DNA of 64,000 nucleotides from Diphasiastrum complanatum (Eukaryota; Streptophyta; Lycopodiopsida; Lycopodiales; Lycopodiaceae), in the NCBI GenBank assembly GCA_029204225.1, contig MU832251.1:16881-80880 (forward strand). Direction: 5' to 3'. The notes under the pieces are model-generated. The model saw only the letters and a list, made by a program, of their open reading frames with translations. It was not told the origin of the DNA and searched no databases. This document shows positions 1 to 12,228 of the stretch, piece after piece. Both the position numbers and the translations under genes were made by a program. Numbering within the stretch: position 1 is the stretch's first letter; every line of letters starts with the position of its first letter.

Positions 1-3000
1 CCAAAGTGACTCAAATGTTAAGGAAATGACTCTGACAAAGTGTGGGGCAACCCTAAATTAGATTTTAAGGCACTGTCGAATTTTTCGCAAAATCTCAACA
101 CTGTTGCCCTTTTGCGATAGTGTCGCCTGTGGCTGTTTTAGTTCATCTCTGCAGAAATGACAGTTTGGTTCAATTATGCAGACAGTCTGTTTACGGCCAA
201 TTTCCACCGCTTATCAACAATCAATGACAAGGAACCAGATGGATGCCAACAGACACTAGCCAACTGGCGATCGCATTTGATGACCTAATTGCTTAGTAAA
301 TATAGCTGTTCATATTCATACAGTTTTTAAGTTATGATCAAGCATTTTGAATAGTTAGCTCTCTTTCTCTCAAGCCTGCGAGCTTGAACACTCCTGAGCA
401 TTCTAGCTCACTTCTTAGAGTTGTTTTAGAGAATGCTATTGCGCTACTGCTTATCAACATTGCGCTTAATTCAGACTTTCATTTTAGTCATTCAGAGATA
501 GCATAGAGTACGCGGCTTCGATCCACAACTTATTGTACTCATTTACTTCTGTTTTTTTCATACTGAATCAATACTATCTTTTATTGTGTTTAGCTTCGTC
601 TGAGAATGTATGTATTTATGTAGTATGACTCATTGTTAACAAGTAGTTTTTTTGTTACATAATGAGTTGTTTTGGGATGCAAATAGATGGAGTGAAATTC
701 TAGTAAGGGGTGGCAAATGAAAATTCGCCCGGCATCACTCGACCGTGATGACCTCCTTAAATTTTAAACTCATGGGTGCAAATTCTGAGCTGCGGTGGGT
801 TGGAATTTCATCTTTGCAATAAATAGAAAAAACTTATTGCAAAATCTAAACTATTAGCCATTGTGATTTACAACTTGGGCTAACAACCAGAAATTTGTTC
901 CGGCGATTTAAAGCCTCGAAGTTGTTGATGACTGGATAAATCGTTGGCCAAGCTACTTTTGCTTGCGCAACATCCCAGAATAAAAAAGTGAATTTCGTCA
1001 ATTTTTGCTTTGGGTAAGAACTCCTCGTGGTGGATGACGCAACCCATAGAATTGTGATTGAGTTGAATTCCTGGAGGAATTCCGTAAGGCTTTTTCACAA
1101 TTGACGAATTATATTCGCTTTATTAACTACAATGGGCAACCGAGAATTGGACACTTGTGTCAAAAAATTATCGGATTTTTTTTTGACCAAGGTATTGTTT
1201 TTTTTTTAAAACAGACACGGTCAAAAACGGCCCAGAAGCCTAGATGGAAAGACCAAATTGGAACGAAAAAAGTTGTTTCTTAGTGTGCTTGAAGCTGTGG
1301 GCGTACCAACACTATTTGTTATTAAGAACAAGAAAATGCCGGTTCATTCTTCCCCATTTCTAAATCTGTCTCTATGAACCTTACAGTAACCGTAAAGATT
1401 GTGAAAAGGGGCGAAAGAATGTCTGATTGAGTTGAAGCTGAAATCTTTATAAATTCCCGAGAACTTCATATACTAGTATTATGTTTCTGACACTTTGATC
1501 AGGAAGTGGAGGGGCTTTGTGGAGGAAGAACCTGTGGTATAGGACGCAGACAATTCCAAAATGAAGATTTGAAACTAATTGGATCAGTTGACCATGGTAT
1601 GGCCGTAAGTCCTAGTGATGCCAAATACTATCGGTCATAAAAACGGGTGTTTTGTTGGAAATTTGAGATATTGGTCATGACCCCTTTATGGATATCTCAA
1701 ATTTACAAAACCGAAAACTCGACAAGCTATTTTTTTTAATAAAGGATATATTGGTGAATTTTTTTAGACATAGTAATTAACTCGATTTTTTTGTGATTCC
1801 TCACCCGTTGACCTTGGATGATGTCACAAAAATGGTTAATGACGGTTCTTTCTAGTCCTGATCTTTTTGGTAAGTCATTGGGTTGGGACATCATTCGTAT
1901 TTGCTTACAATAATGCAACACTTTTTTGGCTTTCAAGATTTTCTCGAATCTCTTCTTTGACTCCTCCTGGGCAAATCTCAAATGAATGCACCCCTTGGAA
2001 ACTCGTGTTGTTTCCTCTTAAAAAGGAGGAGAAGTAAGAAGAACAGAGAATTATCAAGGAGAAACATCGGTCAAAGATTCCAGGAGGAATATGTTATATC
2101 GATGATGGACCTGTTTCTATAATAAAAAATGATAGGATATTTTGATATTACAAAAATCCTTTATGAATTATAGTAGATATTAGGCTTGAAGATTTAACGG
2201 GGGGGGGGGACTAGAAAGTACTCTTGCAGTAGAAAAGTGGCTGATAACAAGTCCGATTGACTTGTGTCTGAACAAAGGAATTCTATTGCAAGATGAGATT
2301 TGTTGAAACCTATTCCTTGCTGGGAGTAGTCAACTTGATCTTAGTATGGACTGAGATCCGTGGGTTGATGCAAGGAAGGAAATTCATGCTAGTAATATAT
2401 TCTTTTGAGTTAATCTCCGATTGAGATTTTGGATGTGAAATAGCATCTTTGAGAAATATTCTCTCTTAGAGGATAACCAAGTTGCAGGATTCTCAGTTAT
2501 GAAAGTGTTCTGTACAGATCAGGAGTTATCTGTAGAGATATGCTATGTAGTGAATCTTTGTGGGATCATTAAACCTTCTTGTACAAACTTTTAATCATGT
2601 GGATCTACAAAGTATTCTGTGAACTAAGTTTATTCGCATGCATAAACTAGTTGTTGGTACATAGGCATATTGATGAGAATTGTGTTTGAGACAATTTCTC
2701 GGTGGGTTATAGTAATTTCTTATTGAGAATTGCTTATTGATCTAGAATTGATTTAGAATCAGATTAAATGTGGTGTTTAGTACCACACCGAGACATTTAA
2801 ATATTTTCTCAATCCGATACAGTTAACCAAGTCAGGAGTGCTACTTCTAAGTTAGTTGTAAATCAACAATCAAAATCTTACCTATGGATATCATTGTTGA
2901 AATGTATTGCTTATAAGTCACAACATTTATGAGTCGTTTTGGATTCATTTACAAATGGGTGTGCATAGAATACACGAGAACTTTTGGGACTTTTCTTTTC

Positions 3001-3850
3001 CCGTTCGAAAAGGATGGAATGCTATCCCGGAAGACTCAGGAGAGTTGGATAGTTGTTTGCCAAAAGTTAGAACTTCAGTAATGCGGTTCCGGTAAATCTT
3101 AAGTTATTCTAGATTAGAACTTAAGAGAAAAATCTAGACGTATTCTAGATTGGGACCTTACACTGGAATGACAATTTGTGCCATGTCTAATGTAAGGGCA
3201 TTTTTTGTTTACAATCCTTATATAAACACCGTGTGTGAGTTGAAAAAGTCTGGAACTTTCTAGATGGAAAGGACTTTCAAGAACAACTCATGTGTCTTTT
3301 AAAAATTGTAATACACTCTTATAATAAGGTATGGTCTCGGGAATTTGGAGAGTTGGGATTGGTGAATCATAACTCGGATTCTAGGGAATAACTAATCCAT
3401 AGGAGAGGATTGTGTTCATGGTAAATTACCCTGGAGGAATAAACAAGATAGTGGAATTTTGGTAATGACTGGCCATCTTACCAAATCGACTATGTTTATT
3501 TGGATAAAGACCAGGTAATTAGAGTATCTGTTTTGGCTTTATGGATTACCAAAGTGACATTATGAACATTCGCGTTTCGGAGTTCACTGATCTCTTTTGG
3601 TCGGCCGTATTTTGCTAAACTAGAGATGACTCTGAGCTTAGTGGTACTTGCCTAGGTGAGGTTATCACGTTCTTTTATTTGAGAATGGGACGAGAATCTG
3701 ATGAATTATGATTGACGAATCATAGTTCAGGTTCTAGTTATACTTGATTGTTTAAAAGAAGGATTACCTACGTGATCAGAAGATTAGATAAGATATGTAT
3801 TTATATTTTGATAGTAATCTCCTCGGAGAGGAAATTATCCTTGTTGGACT
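1..3850. other. No recognisable gene; AT-rich intergenic DNA
   Basis: No open frame in this stretch carries a motif I recognise, and none exceeds about 80 codons. There is an 11-base G run at 2199-2209. Short recurrences of ATTCTAGA occur near 3105-3160. It is most likely decayed repeat DNA, since a gypsy integrase tail starts directly to its right. Confidence 0.5.
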
Positions 3851-3859
3851 TTGAGTTAT

Positions 3860-4259
3860 TATAAGCATTTGGCTACCGGTTATAGCCCGTTTATGCTTAT
3901 GTACGAATTTGAGCCTAGATAACCCATTACGATTGAGACTTGGTCGATCAATAGCAGATTTCCTACATGATATGGAGGAAATGCTACAGATTGCACGTGA
4001 GAATGTCTTGAGTACCCAGGATGGGGACCGACTTTATGCAAGTCTGAAAAGATCACCGAGAGACTTCCAAATGAGGGATTGGGTATTTTTAAGAGTCCCA
4101 AAGGATTCGAGTGTAATGCATACTGACAAGCATTATAAGTTGTCCCTTGGATATAGAGGACTGTATAAGATCTTGAAAAAGATCAGATCCTTAGCTTACC
4201 AATTGGAACTCCCCGATGGATCTCAAGTGCATCTCGTATTTCACGTAAGCCGTCTCTGA
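3860..4259 (+). pseudogene. Ty3/gypsy integrase C-terminal remnant
   Basis: The reading starts with a degenerate match to the end of a gypsy integrase core (a TGYSPFMLMY-like segment near 3870-3900, then a stop inside an EPR-x-PIT segment). It continues in the open frame 3909-4259. That frame has the family's C-terminal layout: a basic helix, a DWVFLRVP strand (family G/D-x-VFLKV), then KLSLGYRGLYKI and a final VFHVSRL. This resembles chromovirus-type integrase tails, which bind DNA non-specifically. Protease, RT and RNase H are absent, so it is a 5'-truncated relic. The intact gypsy element begins about 100 bp downstream and is a different lineage. Confidence 0.75.
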
Positions 4260-4362
4260 AAGAGTCTACGTGAAGGAGAGCATCTTGGATCTGGAGATCA
4301 ATAGGACCTGTTGGACAAATTATCGGGTGTAATACCATGAATATACAAATGCACAAGTTGAA

Positions 4363-5108
4363 TGTTGGAGGGTTTGTGGATCCCAAGACAATCCTAACCC
4401 TAGTTAATAAGTGAGAGGGATTTGGCACCCTGCGTGTGTAAGTTGAACCCGATGATCACATAGTTATTTGATTGATTAGTTAAAAGTTAATAAAAGGACT
4501 TTAGGCCTTTTTGCGGGACTTTTAATGTCGTAGGGCCTAAATGTCAAGTTAGTGAATAAAGTTGGGTTTTCCTCCAATTTTGATGGTTCCCACACTTTTT
4601 TAAATTTGAATAAAAAGAGAGGCAAGACTGGACCAATAGGATTCAGAGGCCAGGGTCCTCCTCTTTACTATAAAAAGAGACCAACTCGAGTTGCTCCTCA
4701 TGTTCATTTTCTCATTTCAATAAAGCAGATTGGTTCTCTTTAGAAATGGATTGATGAATGTCCTTGCTCTTCCTTCCTTTTCCTCCATTTCTCATGCTTT
4801 ATTTGGATTTTGCTAATTGTTGGATCTGATCATTATTGGGATTGCTATTTCTTATGCTTTTTGTGAGAGAGAAAGGGAGAGAGAGAAGAGTAAGTTTCTA
4901 TCATTGTTGTGGATTTAGGGTTAATGGATGTAGTGTTAATGCTTAGTGTTAATGGATGTTAGTGTTAGATCCTCCATTCATGTTGAAATCTGAACTATAC
5001 TATCGCTCTCATGGGAACGAACCTCCGCGTGACAACTAACTCCGTCTCTTTGACGCTAGATTGACTAGATCTTGGATTCAGGTTAGGCAAGGAAAGAAAC
5101 CCACTATA
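4363..5108 (+). repeat. Gypsy element 5' LTR
   Basis: It begins TGTTGGAGGG and matches 15955-16702 along its whole length. It ends ..CTATA where the 3' copy ends ..CTACA, so the terminal CA is mutated here. A TATAAAA box lies at 4669-4675 and an AATAAA signal at 4719-4724, about 45 bp apart, which is a plausible U3-R arrangement. A short open frame inside the LTR is conserved only because the two LTRs are copies. Confidence 0.93.
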
Positions 5109-5112
5109 ATTT

Positions 5113-5130
5113 TGGCGCCGTTGCAGGGGA
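5113..5130 (+). promoter_or_regulatory. Primer-binding site of the gypsy element
   Basis: TGGCGCCGTTGCAGGGGA lies four bases after the LTR end. Plant gypsy elements of the Athila/Tat group commonly carry a TGGCGCCGTTGCCGGGGA-type site; from memory this pairs with the 3' end of tRNA-Asp. The tRNA assignment is not verified here. Confidence 0.8.
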
Positions 5131-6317
5131 GCTACACAAATTTTTCAGTTTGCAGCATGTTTGGTTGATGGTTAGCTTGCATTAGGCATCTTGTCGTGGC
5201 ATGAATAGTGTTAAATCTTCATTTTAGGGTTAGTTTGGGATTGATTTTGCTAGATTTGAGTGGATTTGCTTGTTTGAAATCTAATCTGATTATTAAACAG
5301 GGAAAGCTATTCAGATCACCAATCTTATTTGGATCTGAGATATCAGAGAAAATAACAGAAATCGGTCAAATCTGTCAAATTTGGGTAAAAAGAGGCGAAA
5401 AGCGTCATCAAAGCTCATAACTTTTTACCCTCTAGTTGCAGACACCTTCGGTTTTGTTTACAGAACCTTCAGTTTGAAGGGCGAAGATTAATTCTCAGCA
5501 GATTTCTAGAAACATCAGAAAAACCAGTAAAAAAACACCAAAAATTATCAAAACCCTGAAAAATACAGAAAAAGAACCTTAGCCCGATTCACTGTGCTTA
5601 GATGTGATTCAAATCTGTCTGCTACCAGGTCGGCGAAGAATAATACCAAAAATAGAAAGGATTTCAGAGAATCAGTTGTCATATTGTCATATTTTTGTCA
5701 AAAAAGTCACTTTTTTGCAAAATTACCAGTATTACTCTTGATCTTTCGCCAGAATCTTTGCCGAGTTTCTGGAACATTCTATCTATAGTAAACTACTATT
5801 TTTGAGTTCGACGAAGATTCTTCTTGATTAGATCACAAAAAATCTTGATTTTTACCCTCTCCAAATTACAAAAACTGTATTTTCTTGTGTCAGAAACCTT
5901 CGTCCGGTTGTCCATAGTTTTATCTGTGTCAGATCTTCCATCTGAGAAATCGATGAAGGTTATTTCCCAAGAAATTGCCAGAAAAACGTTCAGAGAGTTT
6001 TTAATCCCAAAATAGCATTGTTGAACCTTCGCCGAGACAACCTTTGCCTAGAGAACCTTCGCCAGTCCTATTTTTAGTTTCTGATTTTCCAGATCAAGTC
6101 TCTGTCAAAATTTGGATCAAATATGATATATTCTGAATTGGACTCTGAGAGATTTATCATTTTTAAGAAGTATCGATTGATCGACTTTTGGGTAGTTTTT
6201 CATCATATAGAATCTGATTTTTGAAAAGTGGAATAGAGCTAGCAGATCTAATCTGAGATAGTTTTTTGGAAAAATCTATATCCAATCTCATTATCGATTT
6301 GATCTAAATTTGTAAAG
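5131..6317 (+). promoter_or_regulatory. Gypsy leader with repeated AACCTTCGCCGAG-like motifs
   Basis: This 1.2-kb untranslated leader has no long ORF. It repeats a short motif around CCTTCGCC(GAG), in both orientations. Examples lie near 5445, 5466, 5481, 5631, 5756, 5807, 5897, 6024, 6039 and 6054; the last three form a near-tandem run. The same motif recurs after pol at 12480-12820. Packaging, dimerisation or splicing roles are possible but nothing here proves one. Confidence 0.6.
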
Positions 6318-7688
6318 ATGGCTGCCGCTGGAACTGCTCTTGGAGGTGCTCCACAGGAGGTCAATCCAATTATTGTTAGAAGAGCACCCCGATTGGATCT
6401 ACCCAGATATAATGGATTAATAGATCCAGTTAGATTTCTTCAGATCTATGTTGAATCCTGTGAGGTCTATGGTGAGATTTATCCTCAAGATAAACTTAAG
6501 CTGTTTCCTATGGCCTTGACAGGAGCATCACAAGATTGGTACTATAACCAAGATGAAATTGAGCGTACAGATTGGGAGGTTGTTAAACGAGCCCTTATCA
6601 CACGGTTCAAACCGCGGAAGTTTATGAAAGACCATTTCCTACTTTTAAGTAAAATTAAAATGGGAAAGCGAGAAATAGTTCGAGATTACATCGAAAGGGT
6701 GAAACGTCTTAGATCTGAATGTGAGCTTGAGCTGATTAATGAAAATGCTATGATTATGTGGTTTTTGTCAGGTCTACCTAAAGGGATCAGACGTGAGCTG
6801 AAACGCCATAACGAGTACGCACTTTTGCAAAATGCGATGGACGATGCAATTTGGGAGGATGATGAAGATTCAGATGATAAGCCGAATGTCAGTATGTTGC
6901 CTTATACAGCAGGGCAGACTACTACGACATCCACCACTATTGCATCAACGAATGCCAATGCTACTGTAGAAATGATGCTCAATGAGTTCGAGAAACTTGG
7001 AAAGACCCAGCAGAAACAGATGGAAAAGTTGCAGTTGCAATTTGATGAGAAGATCAAAGCATTGAAAAATTTCCATGGAGAAGCGAACAAGGAACATGAA
7101 AAGTTTTCAAAGACTTTTCCTATCAGAGAAAATGTTTGGTGTTCTATTTGTACAGGAAATCACACAGTGAACGAGTGTCCTCAATTGAAAAAACGAATGG
7201 AAATTAGTGTTTGCCATCTATGTAATTCACCTGACCATGAGACTGTCTTTTGCAACTTCAACCCTCGAATAATTCAGCAACGATATGCCCAGATGGGATA
7301 TCGAGATCCACAGTATGGAGGCAATCCAGCAGCAAGACTGCGACAATCTACTCTTGGATACCCGGAACGTCTAGCCTTGCTTGCCCCACCAAAACGCTCT
7401 GCTCCTCCTGCCAATTTGATGGAACCAGAACCTTACGGAAGTGCTGAGCAATGGAGCTATGGTAATGATCTTCAGAACAATATGCCATTTATGCTGCCGC
7501 TCAACAACAAGCCTCGAGAAATTGGGCCAGAGCACCACTTGGATGCTTTGCATGTGGAGAAAATCACAGAGTTGCAGAATGCCCAAATAAAAGAAAATTT
7601 GTACCATTCTGTCGTGACTATGGATATGGGCATTGCTATAAAGACTGTCCAGCAAGACCGAAGCCACCACCAGCTACAACACCTGTAA
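6318..7688 (+). pseudogene. gag: Gypsy Gag polyprotein (frameshifted near its C-terminus)
   Basis: Gag forms the cytoplasmic virus-like particle and binds the element RNA. The start at 6318 follows the leader and has good ATG context. Residues about 20-170 form a retrotransposon Gag capsid domain (DWYY, ALITRFKP, YIERVKRLRSEC). Residues about 200-265 are S/T-rich, then helical. Two zinc knuckles follow: C275-C278-H282-C287 (CX2CX3HX4C) and C299-C302-H307-C312 (canonical CX2CX4HX4C). Past about 7470 this frame is no longer homologous sequence: a second knuckle pair sits one frame over at 7544-7648. A closely related Gag lies on the minus strand at 51760-52340. Confidence 0.85.
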
Positions 7689-8794
7689 ATCTGATAACAA
7701 TCAAGCAAGGATCAGTAGCTCAGAATAAACCAAGTGCACCCTTGATGGTGGTCACTAGAGCACAAAAGCAAAAAGAACCGGTAGTGGATTCCGTACGTGC
7801 TGATTCTATACCATTGAACGATACACCAACAACATCGGGAGTCTATCCAAATCTTAATGCAGAAAAACGAAGATATCAGGATATGAGACAGTGGATGAAA
7901 CATCTGCAAGAAGAAGAGGAACTTGAAGCTGCTAAAGTAACAGCTGAAGTTCGGTCTTCACCATTGCAGCCTCCAAAAAATTTACGTATGGATATGAATG
8001 ATCAATTACATCATCACGAAGAACCGTTCAAGATGACTGAACCGGAAGCACCGCATACAGAATTACTCATGAATATTTTGTCTAGCAAGATCAATATTTC
8101 ATTGGGAGAGTTCCTAAAGTTGGTGCCAAAAGCAAAAGAAGTCTTAGCGCAAAAGTTAGCTCAAGAAGAATCAGAAGACCATCAGGAGCCGTTTTTTTGT
8201 GCTGGATTTGAAGAATCTAACGATATACTCCATGTTGGAGCCGCGTGGGAAAGTGAACAAAAAAATATCACTTTGCCGATACAACATAGACAATTTTCTA
8301 AAGAAGCAACCGTGATAGATGGCAGTTCAGGAGTTAACCTGATTTCTACAAAGCTATGTACAAAATGGGGCCTTACAAAGATTAAGCCTGCTACTTTTGC
8401 TATTAAGCTAGCTGATCAAAGGACAGTTCGTCCACGAGGAATGGTAGAAGATATACCTGTCAGGATTGCAGGAGTACAGTTCGTCATTACTTTCGTCGTG
8501 ATGGACTTACCAGAAGCACCAAATGTCTACCAAGTTTTTTTAGGACGCCCATGGTTACGAGTTGCGCAAGTAATTCATAATTGGGGTACCGGCAAAATCA
8601 CTTTTGAAAATTGTGAATATGCAGTTAAAGTTGATCCTACGACTTGGACTATCAAGCCATTGGTTCAAAAAGTGGATGACGATTCATCAACAATGGATCA
8701 CACTTGTGATCGACCAGAGAAAAAATTGGGAATTCACTATGATTCTCAAACGGATACTGTCAATTGGAACGAAGCTCTATTGATTGTACAGTAG
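7469..8794 (+). pseudogene. Gag C-terminal zinc knuckles plus aspartic protease
   Basis: This frame is open from 7469, just after two adjacent stops (7463-7468), to 8794. It first encodes two further knuckle-like motifs: a CX2CX3HX4C at 7544-7582 and a CX2YX3HX4C at 7610-7648, where the second cysteine is Tyr (TAT for TGT). From about 7742 comes a charged linker, then a retropepsin-like domain with VIDGSSGVNLIS, catalytic Asp at residue 193 counted from 7742. A DGGSG-type active site instead of DTGA is found in some plant gypsy lineages. The protease would cut Gag and Pol. It was probably one ORF with gag before a shift near 7470. Confidence 0.75.
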
Positions 8795-8856
8795 GATATA
8801 TGTGTCAACAAGATATTCAATCAGAGATGAGCGAGATTTCCTTGTTAGATTGAACT

Positions 8857-10287
8857 TTGGATACGCCAATCACGTTTCCACTAAATGTGCTAAATGTAGC
8901 CTGGATATCAACGGAAGCTATACCAGATCCAATTGAGGATGATCTCATACAAATGAGCCATGCCTTAACTTATGATGGAAATGCAGAACTTACGAATGAG
9001 CAGATTCTACATCATATGGATCTGACCAGATTTGGAGTGCGTAATGTTCCTGAGGAACCAATAATCAAATCACCCAGAGCAGTTATATTGAAAGGAGACA
9101 GGACCACAGGTTCGATGACGAAGAAACAAGCAAAGCAACATTACAATACGGTCCTGAAATGGAAAAATCCCCCTCAAAAGATCGATTCAAAGGAAGTGCC
9201 ACCTCTATTGGATAAAGACAAAGGAAAAGTCAAGAATGATTCTTCAAGTCATACCTTCAGCAAGACATCATCGTCTAGGAAGTCATCACCTATGAAGAAA
9301 GATTTATCATCCCGAAAGTCATCACCTCCATGATCAATTCCTGCTAAGAAGACTAAACGAAGATCCAAGACAAGTCCTTTTGAAAAAGAACAAGCAAATG
9401 TAGTCCAGCATGATATGCCAAAGCATTTTAAACGTTATACACTGGATGATGTGATTATCATGTTACCTAAAGCACATCGTGAACCTGAAAAACACATGCC
9501 GAAATCTAAAGAGGTTTACGATGGCCCAGCTAGGACGTAGCCAATGAATATTGCAGAACCAAGAGAACCGAAAAAGACTGTACAAGTGGGATCACAACTT
9601 ACTCCTGAATAGTATCAAGCACTCCGTTTGTTACTTATTAAGTATCAAGGTTGCTTTGCATGGACTTATCAAGATTTGAAGGGTATTCCGACATCAGTGA
9701 TTGAACATACCATACCTTTAGTACCTGATGCAGTACCAAAGGTTACAAAGTTCTATCGCTGTAATCCTAATGTGGCAGATCTGATAAAGAAAGAACTTCA
9801 GAGATTGCTTGATGCCGATTTCATTTATGAGATCGAGCATACCGAATAGATTTCACCGATTGTCATTGTTCCTAAGAAAAATGGAAAATTGCGAATCTAT
9901 GTGAATCTCAAAGCATTGAATAAAGTGACACGGAATGATCACTTTCCGTTACCTTTTACTGAAAGCATTTTGGATCGCCTTGCTGGAGCGGAAGCTTATA
10001 GCTTCCTGAATGGATTTAGTGGTTATAACCAGGGTAAGATTGCACCTGCCGATCGTCACAAAACTGCTTTTGCAACAGAATGGGGCACCTATGCTTACAA
10101 AGTAATGCCGTTTGGACTCTGTAATGCACCAAGTTCATTCCAAAGAGTAATGCAATTTGCCTTTAAAGATAATCTGCAAAATATATCAGATTTCTCTAAA
10201 TCCAGAAAAATGTCAGATATGGGTTTCTCACGGAGTGGTGCTTGGACATGTGATATCAAGACATGGTATTGCCACCGATTATTCTAA
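8857..10287 (+). pseudogene. pol: Gypsy reverse transcriptase, inactivated
   Basis: One frame covers the pol linker and the N-terminal half of RT. It has in-frame stops at 9331-9333 (TGA), 9538-9540 (TAG), 9610-9612 (TAG) and 9847-9849 (TAG, where the family has Trp before SPIVIVPKKNGKLR). Recognisable motifs are KNGKLRIYVN, PLPFTESILDRLAGAE, APADRHKTAF and MPFGLCNAPSSFQRVM. The usual first catalytic Asp in the LDGFSGYNQ box is Asn here (LNGFSGYNQ). After FKDNLQ the protein jumps to what is normally 40-50 residues later, so the YxDD catalytic box is deleted and the frame shifts. RT activity is impossible for this copy. Confidence 0.88.
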
Positions 10288-12228
10288 GATCAAAGTTATT
10301 GTGGAATTGCCACCGCCAGCAACAATTCGAGGAGTTTATGTGTTTATGGGTCATGCAAACTACTATCAAATTTTTATTATCTTCTTTGCGGATTTAGCAC
10401 GACCTATATACAAATTAACTATTGTTCCTATTTGGACAGTAGAGGCGTTAGAAGCCTTTGAAAAGTTAAAAAAAACATTATCTTCAACACCAATTATGCG
10501 TTCTCCAGATTGGACATTAGAATTTCATGTTCATATGGATGCCTCAAAATATGCCATTGGATCAGTTTTGACGCAGCCAGGTGACTATAAGAAGGATTAT
10601 CCTATATGATTTGCAAGCAGACACCTTACAGATCCAAAGAAGAATTATTCAACAACAGAACGTGAAGCGCTAGCCATGATTTTTTCTGTTCGGAAATTTC
10701 GTCACTACCTCATGGAAACGCACTTTGCATTTTATACGGATCATCAATCGTTACTTTACTTGGTAAATAAGACGTGTAATACTGGACGTATTGCAAGATG
10801 GTTATTATTATTGACTGAATTTGACTTTCGAATTGTGGTCAGAAAGGGGAAGCAACATTATCTAGCCGATCACGTTTCGCGAATTGAATCTGCACTAGTT
10901 AATACTAAAGTGGATGATGAACTGCCAGATGCTGCGTTGTTCTATGTTGAAGTAGTACCTGAGTGGGCGGCCAATATTGTTGAGTACCTGATGCTAGGAC
11001 AACCGAATGACTCTTTGACAAAAGTACAAAAAAGACATTTGATTCATAAGGCTCAGACTTATCAATCAATTGCAGGACAATTGTATGGTCGTGGCTCAGA
11101 TAATATTTTACGAAGATGTATTTTACCGCATGAAGTACTAGATTTAATCATGTGTTCACATGATGGCATGGGTGGAGGACACTTCTCTACAAATATTACT
11201 GTTCGCAAACTTTTGCAATCCGGTTGTTGGTGGCCTACGCTTCATAAGGACACAAAAAATTTTATCCAGACATGTGATGTCTGCCAGCGAGCACGACGGC
11301 CTACTCGACAGAATTATGAACCCTTACATCCGGTTTTATCGCAAGCACCATTTGAAAAATGGGGACTGGATTATGTTGGTCCTATTCATCCCACTGCGCA
11401 AGGATCTCAGGCCCGATACATTATCGTCGCAACTGATTATATGACCAAGTGGGTTGGAGCGAAAGCTATCAAAGTGGCTGATGCAAAATCTATGGCCAAG
11501 TTTCTATATGAAAATATTATAATCAGATTTGGATGTCCGATCAAAATTGTCAGTGATCGGGGTACACACTTTGTTAATCAAACAATAAAATGTTTATTGG
11601 AAGATTTTTTTTGTTATACACAGATTTAGTACTCCCTATTATCCTAGAGGGAATGGCCAAGCTGAATCTTCCAATAAGATTCTTTGCACCATTATGACAA
11701 AGACAGTTGAGGCGAGTCGGTCTGATTGGGAACATAAACTGTATGCAGCATTATGGGCATTCAGAAGCGCTTACAAAAATAGTACAAATCAAACACCTTT
11801 TCAACTGGTTTATGGTCAAGATGCTGTTATGCCAATTGAATTTTGAATCCCATCTTTACGCATAGCAGCAACGGAACAATTAAATGATGATCAGTCTTTA
11901 CAACTTCGTCATGAAGCGTTGCACAAATTATGTGAAATTGATGGCAGTTCAGGCCTTAGCAGCAGAGAAAGCCCGCCGCAAGGCATGGCACGATTGTCGA
12001 TTGCACAAGAAAGATCTGGAAGCAGAAGATCTTGCATTGATGTACAAAACCAAGCTGATCAAGGGTAAGTTGAAGTATACTGGTGAAGGCTCGTATAAAG
12101 TGAAGAAAATCCTGAACTATGGCGCAGTAATTCTTGAGCACTTGGATGGAAAACAATTTGATACTCCGGTAAATGGCAGCCGATTACGCAAGTTTTGGCA
12201 GCCTGCTCCGCCAGTTCAGCAAGCCTGA
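10157..12228 (+). pseudogene. pol: Gypsy RT C-terminus, RNase H and integrase
   Basis: The frame resumes at ISLNPEKCQ and reads through the RT thumb, RNase H (MDASKYAIGSVLTQ) and, after an in-frame TGA at 10607-10609, the RNase H tail (YTDHQSLLYL) and integrase. Integrase has an HHCC finger (H..H near 11160-11185, CDVC near 11275), catalytic Asp in WGLDYVGPI and Asp in VSDRGTHFVNQ. An 8-T run at about 11605-11612 shifts the frame. The Glu segment (GNGQAESSN) is in the next frame, ending at a TGA near 11845, and the C-terminal basic domain is in a third frame (11884-12228, ending FWQPAPP). Integrase would insert the cDNA into nuclear DNA. Confidence 0.88.

Noticed and set aside
880-1981. Short ORFs at the left end (880-1098, 1101-1283, 1736-1981)
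   Set aside because: Under 82 codons, no motif, no regular codon use, no neighbours supporting them.
4552-4743. 63-codon ORF in the gypsy 5' LTR, also present in the 3' LTR (16117-16335)
   Set aside because: Its conservation follows from the LTRs being copies. It crosses the TATA box and poly-A signal, so it is unlikely to be translated.
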